From Mangrovihabitans endophyticus (GTDB taxonomy: Bacteria; Actinomycetota; Actinomycetes; Mycobacteriales; Micromonosporaceae), in NCBI RefSeq assembly GCF_014646155.1, contig NZ_BMMX01000010.1, forward strand, positions 7,544 through 71,543: a DNA stretch of 64,000 nucleotides. The letters are read 5' to 3'. Below are positions 44,769 through 53,535 of the stretch, piece by piece. Position 1 is the first letter of the stretch, and each line of letters opens with the position of its first letter. A model generated the notes under the pieces. The model was not told the origin of the DNA. It ran no database searches and saw nothing but the letters and a program-made list of their open reading frames with translations. The position numbers were made by a program, and so were the translations under genes.

Positions 44769-45059
44769 ATGACAGCCAACATGGTGGGTCAGCCGACCGG
44801 CGCGGACGAGCCGCTGGCGGACCACGAAATCCGCGCGATGCGCGAGCGGATAGACGAGATCGACCAGGCCATCATCGACCTGTGGCAAGAACGCGCACGC
44901 CTGTCGCGCGAGGTCGGCCGCACCCGCATGGCGTCCGGCGGCACCCGCTTGGTGCTGTCCCGCGAACGCGAGATCGTGGAGCGTTTCCGCTCCGCACTGG
45001 GCGCCGACGGCACACAGGTGGCGCTGATGATCCTGCGCGCCGGCCGCGGCCCCCTCTGA
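44769..45059 (+). CDS. aroQ: Chorismate mutase (AroQ class)
   Basis: Rearranges chorismate to prephenate, the branch point to phenylalanine and tyrosine. The 96-residue protein has the short all-helical AroQ-delta layout: IRAMRERIDEIDQAIIDLW (first active-site arginine), ERARLSREVGRTRMASGG (second arginine, lysine replaced) and the C-terminal SREREIVERFRSALG. The ATG at 44769 has GAGGAG six bases upstream. It resembles mycobacterial Rv0948c, the small enzyme activated by DAHP synthase, and has the same helicase neighbourhood. Expression is probably set by the attenuator just upstream. Confidence 0.92.
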   Translation: MTANMVGQPTGADEPLADHEIRAMRERIDEIDQAIIDLWQERARLSREVGRTRMASGGTRLVLSREREIVERFRSALGADGTQVALMILRAGRGPL

Positions 45060-45180
45060 CGGCAGCCCCACCACCCGCCGCACGCCCGCACGCCCGCGCA
45101 CCGCGCCCCGCACGCCCGCGCCCCGCACGCCCGCGCCCCGCACGCGCCGCGCCCCGCACGCCCGCGCCCGCAGCGCCCGC
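45060..45180. repeat. Low-complexity GCACGCCCGCGCCCC repeats
   Basis: Degenerate tandem copies of CGCACGCCCGCGCCC fill the space after the chorismate mutase stop up to the first palindromic element. No gene is visible. Confidence 0.7.
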
Positions 45181-45250
45181 CGATCTTGAACTTTACGTGC
45201 CCACTTCACCCCGATATACCCGACTTATCCGACCACTAACTTCAAGATCG
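45181..45250 (-). repeat. Palindromic repeat element, copy C (70 bp, inverted)
   Basis: CGATCTTGAA (45181-45190) and TTCAAGATCG (45241-45250) are perfect 10-bp terminal inverted repeats. Read on the minus strand the core is GGTCGGATAAGTCGGG, matching copies A, B and D. Confidence 0.85.
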
Positions 45251-45275
45251 CGCGCGACGAGCGCCCACCTCCGGC

Positions 45276-45346
45276 CGATCTTGGAAATTGCGGTCGGACA
45301 AGTCGGGCTTTGTCACATCAGAGCGGGCACAATAAGTCCAAGATCG
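45276..45346 (+). repeat. Palindromic repeat element, copy D (71 bp)
   Basis: CGATCTTGG (45276-45284) and CCAAGATCG (45338-45346) are perfect 9-bp terminal repeats around the core CGGTCGGACAAGTCGGG. Both arms carry the same compensated change (TTGA/TCAA to TTGG/CCAA) relative to copy B, which suggests selection on, or repair of, the pairing. Confidence 0.85.
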
Positions 45347-45440
45347 ACGACCCACACCCCCGGGCGGAGATCAACGACCCACACCCCCGGGCGGAGACCG
45401 ACGACCCGCGCCCCGGGGCGAGGGCCGGGCCGAGGGGCGA
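45347..45440. repeat. 27-bp direct repeats
   Basis: Two near-perfect copies of a 27-base unit built on GACCCACACCCCCGGGCGGA, and a diverged third (GACCCGCGCCCCGGGGCGA), between palindromic element D and the oppF stop. No gene is visible. Confidence 0.75.
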
Positions 45441-45479
45441 CGACCCGACGCAGGGGCGGCAACCCCACGTGAGACGGGA

Positions 45480-46487
45480 TCAGCCGCTCGCGAACATCTC
45501 CCGAGCCTCCGCGAAGTGGCACGCACTCGGGTGACCCGAGCGATCCCGGATCTCCAGCTTCGGCTCCTCCTGCGCGCAGATGTCCTGCGCCTTCCAGCAC
45601 CGTGTGCGGAACCGGCAGCCGGACGGCGGGTTCGCCGGCGACGGCACGTCACCCTCCAGCACGATCTGGTCCCGTTGCCCCCGCAGCCGCGGGTCCGGCA
45701 CCGGCACCGCCGACAGCAGCGCCTGCGTGTACGGGTGGGTCGGCTGCTCGTAGATGGCGACGTCACCACCCGCCTCCACGATCTTGCCGAGGTACATCAC
45801 CGCGACCCGGTCGGAGATGTGCCGCACCACCGACAGGTCGTGCGCGATGAAGATGTACGACAGCCCCAGCTCGTCCTGCAGACCCTCCAGCAGGTTGATG
45901 ACCTGCGCCTGGATCGACACGTCCAGCGCGGACACCGGCTCGTCACAGACGATGATCTCCGGCTTGAGCGCCAGCGCGCGGGCGATGCCGATGCGCTGCC
46001 GCTGCCCACCGGAGAACTGGTGCGGGTACCGGTTCACGTGGTCGGGGTTCAGGCCGACGATGTCCAGCAGGTCCTGGACGGCCTTGGTGCGGCCGCTGCG
46101 CGGCGTCACATCGGGGTGAATCTCGAACGGCTCCCCGACGATGTCGCCCACCGTCATCCGCGGATTCAACGACGTGTACGGGTCTTGCAGCACCATCTGG
46201 ATGTGCCGCCGGGCTCGGCGCAGGTCGCGGCCCTTGAGCCGGACCATGTCCTCGCCCCGCACGTTGATCTCGCCCGACGTGGGCTTCTCCAAGCCGACCA
46301 GCAGTTTGGCGAGGGTCGACTTGCCGCAGCCGGACTCGCCGACCACGCCGAGCGTCTCGCCCCGGTTGAGCTGGAGGTCGACGCCGTCCACCGCGCGGAC
46401 CGCGCCCACCTTCGACTGGAAGACGATGCCGCGGGTGATCGGGAAGTGTTTGACCAGGCCCTTGGTTTCGAGGACAACGTCACTCAT
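45480..46487 (-). CDS. oppF: Oligopeptide ABC transporter ATP-binding protein OppF
   Basis: A 335-residue ATPase of the peptide/nickel importer family. Walker A is GESGCGKST near residue 51, signature FSGGQRQRIGIARAL, Walker B IIVCDEPVSALDVS. The C-terminal cysteine-bearing oligopeptide extension (GCRFRTRCWKAQDIC) is intact and may hold an iron-sulfur cluster, as in some homologues. The ATG at 46487 overlaps the oppD stop by eight bases. It is the last gene of oppABCDF. Confidence 0.93.
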   Translation of the reverse strand: MSDVVLETKGLVKHFPITRGIVFQSKVGAVRAVDGVDLQLNRGETLGVVGESGCGKSTLAKLLVGLEKPTSGEINVRGEDMVRLKGRDLRRARRHIQMVLQDPYTSLNPRMTVGDIVGEPFEIHPDVTPRSGRTKAVQDLLDIVGLNPDHVNRYPHQFSGGQRQRIGIARALALKPEIIVCDEPVSALDVSIQAQVINLLEGLQDELGLSYIFIAHDLSVVRHISDRVAVMYLGKIVEAGGDVAIYEQPTHPYTQALLSAVPVPDPRLRGQRDQIVLEGDVPSPANPPSGCRFRTRCWKAQDICAQEEPKLEIRDRSGHPSACHFAEAREMFASG

Positions 46488-47514
46488 CGCCCACGACCTC
46501 CCTCCAGAAGTGGCAGCGTGCCGTGCGGTTCGGTTGGACCGCGTACGGCGGCGGGGGTGGATCCTGCCGGCAATCGTCCTTGGCATAGCTGCACCGCGGG
46601 TGGAAGGCGCATCCGTCGGGGATGGCCGTCAGCGCGGGCGGCAGGCCACGGATGACGTTGAGCTGCCTTCCCTTGTGGTCGAGCCGCGGGATCGACTCCA
46701 GCAGGGCCCTCGTGTACGGGTGGGCCGGGCGCGCGTAGATGTCGTACACCGGTGCCTCTTCGACCACTTTGCCGGCATACATGACCGAGATCCGGTCCGC
46801 GACGTCGGCGACCACGCCCATGTCGTGGGTGATGAGGATGAGGCCCATGTTGCGTTCGTTCTGCAGGTCTGCCAGCAGGTTCATGATCTGCGCCTGCACG
46901 GTCACGTCGAGCGCCGTGGTGGGCTCGTCCGCGATGAGCACTTCGGGGTCCAGCGCCAGCGCCATGGCGATCATGACGCGCTGGCGCATGCCGCCGGAGA
47001 ACTGGTGCGGGTAGTCCGTGACGCGGCTCCGCGCGGCCGGGATCCGCACCTGGTCGAGCAGCTCGATGGAGCGCTTTTTGGCATCGCCCCGAGACATTCC
47101 CCGGTGCTTACGGAACAGCTCGCCGAGCTGGAACCCGACGGAGTAGACCGGGTTCAGTGCGGAGAGCGCATCCTGGAAGATCATCGCGATGTGGTTGGCG
47201 CGCACCTTGCGGCGTTCGGCCTCCGGCAGCTTCAGCAGGTCGATGCCGCGATAGCGCACCTGACCCTCGGTGATGAAGCCGGGCGGAGTGTCCAGGATGC
47301 CCATGATCGCCTGCGCCGTGACGGACTTGCCGCACCCGGATTCGCCGAGAATGCACAGGGTCTCCCCCGGCTTCAGGGTGAAGTTCGCGCCGTTGACCGC
47401 GCGGGCCACGCCGTCCCTGGTGCGAAATTCCACGTGCAGGTCGTTGACGTCGAGCAGGGGAGCCTGCGGATCGAGGCCCGGTAGGGCGTCGATTTCCGCC
47501 TTGATGTCGGTCAT
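46480..47514 (-). CDS. oppD: Oligopeptide ABC transporter ATP-binding protein OppD
   Basis: A 344-residue ATPase partner of OppF. Walker A GESGCGKS near 52, [16 protein letters not shown] in the Q-loop region, signature [15 protein letters not shown], Walker [15 protein letters not shown], switch [10 protein letters not shown]. The C-terminal extension has [14 protein letters not shown] with the usual cysteines. It starts seven bases after the oppC stop and overlaps oppF. Confidence 0.93.
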   Translation of the reverse strand: MTDIKAEIDALPGLDPQAPLLDVNDLHVEFRTRDGVARAVNGANFTLKPGETLCILGESGCGKSVTAQAIMGILDTPPGFITEGQVRYRGIDLLKLPEAERRKVRANHIAMIFQDALSALNPVYSVGFQLGELFRKHRGMSRGDAKKRSIELLDQVRIPAARSRVTDYPHQFSGGMRQRVMIAMALALDPEVLIADEPTTALDVTVQAQIMNLLADLQNERNMGLILITHDMGVVADVADRISVMYAGKVVEEAPVYDIYARPAHPYTRALLESIPRLDHKGRQLNVIRGLPPALTAIPDGCAFHPRCSYAKDDCRQDPPPPPYAVQPNRTARCHFWREVVGDE

Positions 47515-47521
47515 GTCGGGA

Positions 47522-48460
47522 TCACCGCAGCTTCGGGTCGAAGGCGTCGCGCACCGCGTCGCCCAGCATGATGAAGGCCAGCACCGTGACGGCCAGGAAG
47601 ACCGAGGGCCAGATCAACGGCGTCGGGGCGACACGTACGTACGGGCCCGCCTCGGAGATGGCGATGCCCCACGAGATCGCGTCGCCCTTCAGGCCGATAC
47701 CCAGGAAGGACAGCGTCGCCTCGCTGGCGATGTTGATGCCCAGCAGGATGGTCAGCACCACGATGAAGGACGCGATCGAGTTGGGCAGGATGTGCCGCAT
47801 CATCAACCGCGCCGGCCCGGCGCCGAGCATGCGGGCCGCCGCCACGTAGTCCTGGTTCTTGGCCGCGATGACCGACGATCGCATGATGCGCGCCGCGCTC
47901 GTCCAGCCGAGCACGCCGAGCGTGACGATGACCGCCACCACGCCGTTGTTCTGCGGGTCCTGCGACAGGCGCTTGGCGAGCACGATCGCGGCGAGCAGGA
48001 ACGGCACGCCCAGGACGATGTCGATGAACCGCGACAGCACCGCGTCCACCCATCGGCCGAAGTACCCCGCGCTCAGGCCGAAGATCAGGCCGATCACCCC
48101 GGACAGCAGGGTGGCGAGCACACCGACCTCGACCGAGGCACGGGCGCCGTAGATGGTGCGCGCATAGACGTCGCAACCCTGGAAGTCGTACCCGAAGAAG
48201 GCCGATCCGGTGGGCCCGGAGTGCTGTCGGCTCAGGGTGCACGCTCGCGGATTCGCCGAGGTGAACAGCGACGGGAAGATCGCCATCGTCACGATGATCA
48301 CGACGAGCACCGCGGCCACCCAGAAGATCTTGTTCCGCCGCAGATCGGCCCACGCGTCGGCGGCGAGGCTGCGCGGCTTGTCGCGCTTCGCATTGTGCCG
48401 CGGTTCGGGCGCGGCGGCGTCCGGCTGTTCTTCGGCGGTCGCTGCTTGGATGTCACTCAT
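47522..48460 (-). CDS. oppC: Oligopeptide ABC transporter permease OppC
   Basis: A 312-residue BPD-type permease with six transmembrane segments after a charged N-terminus. The EAA loop (VAAARMLGAGPARLMMRHILPN) that docks on the ATPases is near residues 195-216. TLSFLGIGLKGDAISWG near the end is typical of DppC/OppC. The ATG overlaps the oppB stop by eight bases. Confidence 0.93.
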   Translation of the reverse strand: MSDIQAATAEEQPDAAAPEPRHNAKRDKPRSLAADAWADLRRNKIFWVAAVLVVIIVTMAIFPSLFTSANPRACTLSRQHSGPTGSAFFGYDFQGCDVYARTIYGARASVEVGVLATLLSGVIGLIFGLSAGYFGRWVDAVLSRFIDIVLGVPFLLAAIVLAKRLSQDPQNNGVVAVIVTLGVLGWTSAARIMRSSVIAAKNQDYVAAARMLGAGPARLMMRHILPNSIASFIVVLTILLGINIASEATLSFLGIGLKGDAISWGIAISEAGPYVRVAPTPLIWPSVFLAVTVLAFIMLGDAVRDAFDPKLR

Positions 48461-49379
48461 AGCGGATCCTCGGGTCGAGGGCGGCGTACAGCAGGTCGAC
48501 CAGAAGGTTCACGACCAGGAAGATGATGACCAGGATGCTCACGAACCCGACGACCAGCGGGCCGTCCTCGGTCCGGATGCCCCGGAACAGGTTGAACCCG
48601 ACTCCCGGGATGTTGAACACCTGCTCGGTGACGATCGCACCCGCCATGAGCTGACCGATGTCCACACCGATCAGGGTGATCACCGGAATCAGAGAGTTGC
48701 GCAGCACGTGCACGCCGATGACGCGCTGGCGCGACAGACCCTTGGCCCGAGCGGTACGCACATAGTCCGACCGCAGGTTCTCGGCGACCGACGTCCGGGT
48801 GACCCGCAGCTCGGTCGCAACGACGAGGCTGCCCAGCACCAGGGCGGGCATGAGGAGTTTGAAGAATCCCGGATCGGCGCCGGTGGTCGGCGGGAACCAG
48901 CCGAGCTTGATTCCGAAGATCAACTGGGTGAGCGGCGCCAGCACCACGATCGGCAGGGACAGGATGACCAGCGTGAGCACCAGGGTCACGTTGTCGAAGA
49001 TGCTGCCCCGGCGGATGCCGGAGATGACACCGGCGACGATCGCCACGGTGGCCGCGATGATGATGGCCATCAGCGCCAACCGGATCGTCGTGGGCCACGC
49101 CTGGGCCATCATGTCGGAAATCGACCGGCCGGTCAGCGAGGTCCCGAAGTCGCCGGTCAGCAGGCCCTTCATGTAATACCAGTACTGCGTGAGGAAGGGG
49201 TCGTCGAGATGGTAACGCTCAGTTAGCACCTGACGGACGTTCTGGGTGATGGGTCGTTCGCCGGCCAACGCCTGGATGGGGTCTTCCTGGTTGGCGAACA
49301 CCAGCGCGTACAGCAGAAATGTGGCCCCGAAGAAGGTGAGGACCATCTGCAGCAAGCGCCGCACGATGTAGCGGAACAT
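48453..49379 (-). CDS. oppB: Oligopeptide ABC transporter permease OppB
   Basis: A 308-residue permease with the classic N-terminus FRYIVRRLLQMVLTFFGATF, six transmembrane helices, and an EAA loop YVRTARAKGLSRQRVIGVHVLRN near 210. PGVGFNLFRGIRTED near the end is typical of the family. It forms the membrane channel with OppC. A 137-base gap separates it from oppA, with no visible hairpin or gene, so co-transcription is likely. Confidence 0.93.
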   Translation of the reverse strand: MFRYIVRRLLQMVLTFFGATFLLYALVFANQEDPIQALAGERPITQNVRQVLTERYHLDDPFLTQYWYYMKGLLTGDFGTSLTGRSISDMMAQAWPTTIRLALMAIIIAATVAIVAGVISGIRRGSIFDNVTLVLTLVILSLPIVVLAPLTQLIFGIKLGWFPPTTGADPGFFKLLMPALVLGSLVVATELRVTRTSVAENLRSDYVRTARAKGLSRQRVIGVHVLRNSLIPVITLIGVDIGQLMAGAIVTEQVFNIPGVGFNLFRGIRTEDGPLVVGFVSILVIIFLVVNLLVDLLYAALDPRIRYE

Positions 49380-49516
49380 GGGGATTGAGCGCCTTCCGCG
49401 AAGGATAAGCTACCGAGCGTCGTGGGCTTGGCAACTCGGCGTAGACATGAAAGACAGTGATGGCGTCACGGTTTCACATTTCCCGCGACGCCACCACCGT
49501 CAACTCGGACTGAAGG

Positions 49517-51145
49517 TCAGGCCATTTCGATCTTGTAGAGGTCCAGCTTCTGGAACAGGTCGACATTCACGTTCTTGACCCGCTCGGAGTGACCGAAGAC
49601 GTTCTGCCCGAACCGCAGCGGGATCACCGGCATGTCCTGCGCCAAGATGTCCTCAGCCTGCTGCCACTTCTTGATGGCTTCCTCCGTGGTCGGCGCCTCG
49701 GAGCCCTCCTTCACCAGGCTGTCGAACGCCGGGTTGCTGTAGCCGTAGTAGTTCGACGAACCGGTCGTCGAGTACAGCGGGCCGAGGTAGTTCTCCATCA
49801 GCGGGTAGTCCATGATCCATCCGAGACGGATCAGGCCCACCGGCTCCTTCTTCTCGACCTTGGTCAGCAGGTCGGCGAACTTCGGCTCACCGACACCGGT
49901 GCAGTTCACACCGAGCGCGGCCTTGAGCTGGTTGCAGGTGGCGTCCACCCACGCCTTGTGCCCACCGTCCGCGTTGTACGTGATCTTGATCTCGGACGGG
50001 CCGCCCGCAGCCGTGTACATCTGCTTGGCCTTGGTCGGGTTGTACGTGCAGTACTCACCGCAGGAGTTCGGGCGGTAGCCGGCCACCACCGGCGACACGA
50101 ACGCCGCCGCGGGGGTCTGCGAGCCGAGGAAGATCTGGTCGGTGATCTCCTGACGGTTGATCGCCATGGAGATCGCCCGGCGGACGTCCGCGTTCGCGAA
50201 CTCCTTCTGGAACGTCGGGAAACCGACGAACTGGAACACCGAGTTCGGGCTCTTCTTGAAGCGGTCCCCCAGGTCACTGGGCGCGCTCGCGAGGCTCTCG
50301 ATCGGGATCGTGGTCTGCACGTCGAGGTTGCCGGCGACCAGGTCGGCGTACTGCGCCTGGTCGTCCTGGTAGATCTTGTAGGTCACGCCGTCGACCTTCG
50401 GGACGTCGCCCTTGAAGTCGTCGACCTTCTCCACCTGGATCTGCGCGTCGTGCTGCCAGGCGCCCTTCATCTTGAAGGGGCCGTTGCCGACGATCTTCTC
50501 CTCGAAGCCGTCGGCGATCACGCCGGGCGCCGAGAAGGCCGCCTTGGGCAGCGGCAGGAACGCGGTGTAGCCCATGACCGACTTCCAGCCGGTGAACGGA
50601 GCCGAGAGCGTGACCGTGAAGGTGTTGTCGTCCACCTTCTTCAGGCCGGTCAGCGTCTTCGCCTTGGGCTCGGGCGCTTCCTTCGGGCCGTCGCCGTCCG
50701 GGTCCTCGGACTGCAGATCGGCGTAGCCCTCGATGCGCTCGTAGAAGTACGCCGCGTTCTGCCCGTTCGGGCCGTAGGCGCCGTAGTTCCAGGCGTCGAT
50801 GTAGTTGTCGGCAACTACCGGCTCGCCGTTGCTGAACGTAAAGCCAGACTTCAGCTTGACGGTCCAGACCTTGTTGTCATCCGAGGTGATGGACTCTGCG
50901 GCCACCTCGACCGGCTCGTTCTTGTCATCGAACTTGATCAGCGGGTAGAAGAGCGCATCCAGCACTTCGGCACCGTTGGACTCGGTGGTGTTGGACGGGA
51001 TCAGGTGTTGCGGCTCACCGATGCCAACGACGATGGTCTTGTCAGCGGAGTCGCTGCCACCCGACCCACCGCTGCTGCAACCGGCGGCCAACAAGGCGAT
51101 GGCGGTCGCTCCGACCGCCATCTTCCATGGGCTTTTCCCAAGCAT
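49517..51145 (-). CDS. oppA: Oligopeptide ABC transporter substrate-binding lipoprotein OppA
   Basis: A 542-residue solute-binding protein of family 5. Lipobox LLAAGC with Cys23, then a Gly/Ser linker. The mature part has LIPSNTTESNGAEVLDALFYPL, the sbp5 signature region around LKSGFTFSNGEPVVADNYIDAWNYG, and FANADVRRAISMAINRQEI. It delivers peptides to OppBC. First gene of the operon; the ATG at 51145 has a GGAGATA-type ribosome binding site. Confidence 0.93.
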   Translation of the reverse strand: MLGKSPWKMAVGATAIALLAAGCSSGGSGGSDSADKTIVVGIGEPQHLIPSNTTESNGAEVLDALFYPLIKFDDKNEPVEVAAESITSDDNKVWTVKLKSGFTFSNGEPVVADNYIDAWNYGAYGPNGQNAAYFYERIEGYADLQSEDPDGDGPKEAPEPKAKTLTGLKKVDDNTFTVTLSAPFTGWKSVMGYTAFLPLPKAAFSAPGVIADGFEEKIVGNGPFKMKGAWQHDAQIQVEKVDDFKGDVPKVDGVTYKIYQDDQAQYADLVAGNLDVQTTIPIESLASAPSDLGDRFKKSPNSVFQFVGFPTFQKEFANADVRRAISMAINRQEITDQIFLGSQTPAAAFVSPVVAGYRPNSCGEYCTYNPTKAKQMYTAAGGPSEIKITYNADGGHKAWVDATCNQLKAALGVNCTGVGEPKFADLLTKVEKKEPVGLIRLGWIMDYPLMENYLGPLYSTTGSSNYYGYSNPAFDSLVKEGSEAPTTEEAIKKWQQAEDILAQDMPVIPLRFGQNVFGHSERVKNVNVDLFQKLDLYKIEMA

Positions 51146-51461
51146 GGGAGTATCTCCTCAGGGGCGCTCACGAGGGGTTGTGTGAGTAGGTGCCACCTTC
51201 GCACGCGCTCCTGGGTGCCCGTGGCCGCTGTTATCAAGCCGATATTCGCCCGATACGCCCCAGCAGCGCGACGAAGATCATCTATGCCTGGAATAAAAGG
51301 CCCCTGACCTGCAATAACCACCCTTCGTCATGGCGATCTTACGGTGAATAGCCGATTGGTCCGACTTAATCTCCGAACGGTTGGCAGGACCCCCTCACAC
51401 ACCCCCGGACCTGCGGCTTGAGGCAATTTGTCCGCCCCGGCGGTCACTCTTGCGGGGCGCC
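51146..51461 (-). promoter_or_regulatory. opp operon upstream region
   Basis: These 316 bases hold no supported gene. They must contain the oppA promoter; the section 51200-51380 is AT-richer than its surroundings, but no convincing -35/-10 pair was found by eye. Confidence 0.5.
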
Positions 51462-52124
51462 TCAGACCAGGCGCCGGTCGGCCGCCCACCGCGACAGCTC
51501 GTACCGGTTCGACATCTGCAGCTTCCGCAGCACGTTCGAGACGTGCGTCTCGACCGTCTTGATGGAGATGTACAGCTCCTTGGCGATTTCCTTGTACGCG
51601 TACCCGCGCGCCAGCAGCCGCAGCACCTCGCGTTCCCGGTTGGTCAGTTGATCGAGCTCCGGATCCGCGAGCGGCACCTCGGAACGGGCCGCGAACGCGT
51701 CCAGCACGAACCCCGCCAGCCGCGGGCTGAACACCGCGTCACCGTCGGCCACCCGCTTGATCGCGGCGGCCAGCTCATCCGGGGAGATCGTCTTGGTCAC
51801 GTACCCGCGAGCGCCGGCCCGGATCAGGCCGATCACATCCTCGGCCGCGTCGGACACCGACAGGGCCAGGAACTTCACCTGCGGATGGGTGCGGCGGATC
51901 GATTCCAGCACCGCTCGGCCGCCGCCGTCGGGCATGTGCACGTCCAGCAGCACCACGTCGGGCGTGCTCGCGGCGATCCGGCTGATCGCCTCGGACACCG
52001 AACTCGCCTCGCCGATGACGTCGACATGCGCGCCGAGCTCGGCCCGCACACCGGCGCGGAACATCGCGTGGTCATCGACGAGGAAGACGGTGAGCCGGCC
52101 ACCCTCCGCAACGGGCTCGTTCAT
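51462..52124 (-). CDS. NarL/LuxR-family response regulator
   Basis: A 220-residue two-component regulator. The receiver domain has acidic residues Asp17-Asp18, phospho-acceptor Asp61 in VVLLDVHMPDGGG and Lys near 109 (VTKTISP). The LuxR helix-turn-helix at about 155-215 reads LTNREREVLRLLARGYAYKEIAKELYISIKTVETHVSNVLRKL. The ATG at 52124 overlaps the kinase stop (ATGA), so kinase and regulator are made together. Target genes are not shown by the sequence; the divergent PspC/toast-rack gene is the obvious candidate. Confidence 0.93.
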   Translation of the reverse strand: MNEPVAEGGRLTVFLVDDHAMFRAGVRAELGAHVDVIGEASSVSEAISRIAASTPDVVLLDVHMPDGGGRAVLESIRRTHPQVKFLALSVSDAAEDVIGLIRAGARGYVTKTISPDELAAAIKRVADGDAVFSPRLAGFVLDAFAARSEVPLADPELDQLTNREREVLRLLARGYAYKEIAKELYISIKTVETHVSNVLRKLQMSNRYELSRWAADRRLV

Positions 52125-53362
52125 CTCGCCATCTCCTTCCCGGCGCCAATGCTCTCCCGCGACGAGACGGGCAGGGTCAGGCGCACTTCGGTGCCGTCGC
52201 CCGGGGAACTGCGGATGACCGCACGTCCGCCGTGGCGTTCCATCCGTCCGATGATGGAGCCACGGACGCCGTGCCGCGACTCCTCGATGGTGGCGATGTC
52301 GAAGCCGGCCCCGCGGTCGCGCACGAACACGCTTAGCTGGTCCGCCTCGACTTCGGCGTACAGCGACACGCTCTGCTCCCCGGAGTGCCGGGCGGCGTTG
52401 ACCAGCGCCTCGCGCGCCGCGGCGACCAGGGCGGCGACACCCTCGTCGCAGTCCTTGTCGCCCACCACGACGGCCTCCACGCTTATCGCGTACGTGTCCT
52501 CGACCTCCGCCGCGGCCTGCTCCAGCGCGGCACCGAACCGTTCGGTCGGCGAAGCGGTCGGCTTGTAGAGCCAGTTGCGCAGGCTGCGCTCCTGCCCACG
52601 GGCCAGCCGCTGCACCTCTTTGATGTCCGTCGAGTTGCGCTGGATCAGCGCCAGCGTGTGCAGCACCTGATCGTGAATCATCGCGGCGAGTTCGGCGCGT
52701 TCCTGCTCGCGGATCCGGCCCTCGCGCTCGGCGCGTAGCTGGCTGAACATCCGCCACAACAGCGGCGCGACCACGACGCCGACGCCGGCCAGGCCGATCA
52801 GCGCGAACAGCACGCCGTTGAGCACCGAGTCCAGGCTGCCGGCCGGCGCGTACACCGCGACGATGCCGATGATGCCCACGGCGACCAGCACGCCGCCCCC
52901 GATGAACCGGAACAGGAACGACCGGCGGTCGCTCTCGGCCACCACCGCGGCCAGCCACGGCGCCTGCGGATTGTGCGCCCATTGACCGCGCCGCTCGGGG
53001 TCGGACTGGTGCCAGATCACGCCGGCGCCGACGGCGATGACGGCGATCAGCCATCCGGCCGTTCCGGTCAGGTCATCGCCGAAGACCAGCGCCTGGAGCA
53101 GCACGACGCCGACGCCGATGGCGGCGAACGGCAGAATAGCGCCGAAGTCGCGCCGGGTGGGCTGCTCGCCGTCCGGAACCTGCTGCGGGAGCACCGCCCA
53201 GTAGGCCGCATAGAGCATCAGGCCGAGCCCGGAGAAGCTCAGCAACACGACGAGCGCGATGCGCACCGCGATCACCGGAATGCCGAGATGGCGCGCCAGC
53301 CCGGAGGCGACCCCGGCGATGATCCGGTGGTCGCGCGGCCGGTACAGGCGGCGCGGCGGCAC
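52121..53362 (-). CDS. PspC-domain sensor histidine kinase
   Basis: A 413-residue membrane kinase. Residues 1-60 are a PspC domain (RPRDHRIIAGVASGLARHLGIP, then a transmembrane helix), followed by three or more further helices to about 205. The HisKA_3 site His is in AAMIHDQVLHTLALIQ near 232; the ATPase has ALVNAARHSGE and RDRGAGFDIATIEE. It resembles LiaS/DesK-type kinases that sense envelope stress. The GTG at 53362 lies about 25 bases from the nearest GAGGAG, so the exact start is uncertain. Confidence 0.88.
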   Translation of the reverse strand: MPPRRLYRPRDHRIIAGVASGLARHLGIPVIAVRIALVVLLSFSGLGLMLYAAYWAVLPQQVPDGEQPTRRDFGAILPFAAIGVGVVLLQALVFGDDLTGTAGWLIAVIAVGAGVIWHQSDPERRGQWAHNPQAPWLAAVVAESDRRSFLFRFIGGGVLVAVGIIGIVAVYAPAGSLDSVLNGVLFALIGLAGVGVVVAPLLWRMFSQLRAEREGRIREQERAELAAMIHDQVLHTLALIQRNSTDIKEVQRLARGQERSLRNWLYKPTASPTERFGAALEQAAAEVEDTYAISVEAVVVGDKDCDEGVAALVAAAREALVNAARHSGEQSVSLYAEVEADQLSVFVRDRGAGFDIATIEESRHGVRGSIIGRMERHGGRAVIRSSPGDGTEVRLTLPVSSRESIGAGKEMAR

Positions 53363-53535
53363 GGGCGCGGTGACGGTGGCGATCGGCTTCTCCTCTGCTC
53401 GCTTTCGAGCATCACACGCCCGGAGCCACGGGGCTACGGGGAACTTCCCGGAGCCTGGGACGCCCGCCGAGTCAGGGTGGCCTCAGGGTCGGCACCGGAA
53501 GCGGCTCGGGCCGGGGGACCTTCAGTATCGATGGC
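53363..53535. promoter_or_regulatory. Divergent intergenic region between kinase and PspC/toast-rack gene
   Basis: 173 bases shared by the two divergent envelope-stress genes and therefore holding both promoters. No certain promoter or operator was recognised by eye. Confidence 0.45.
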
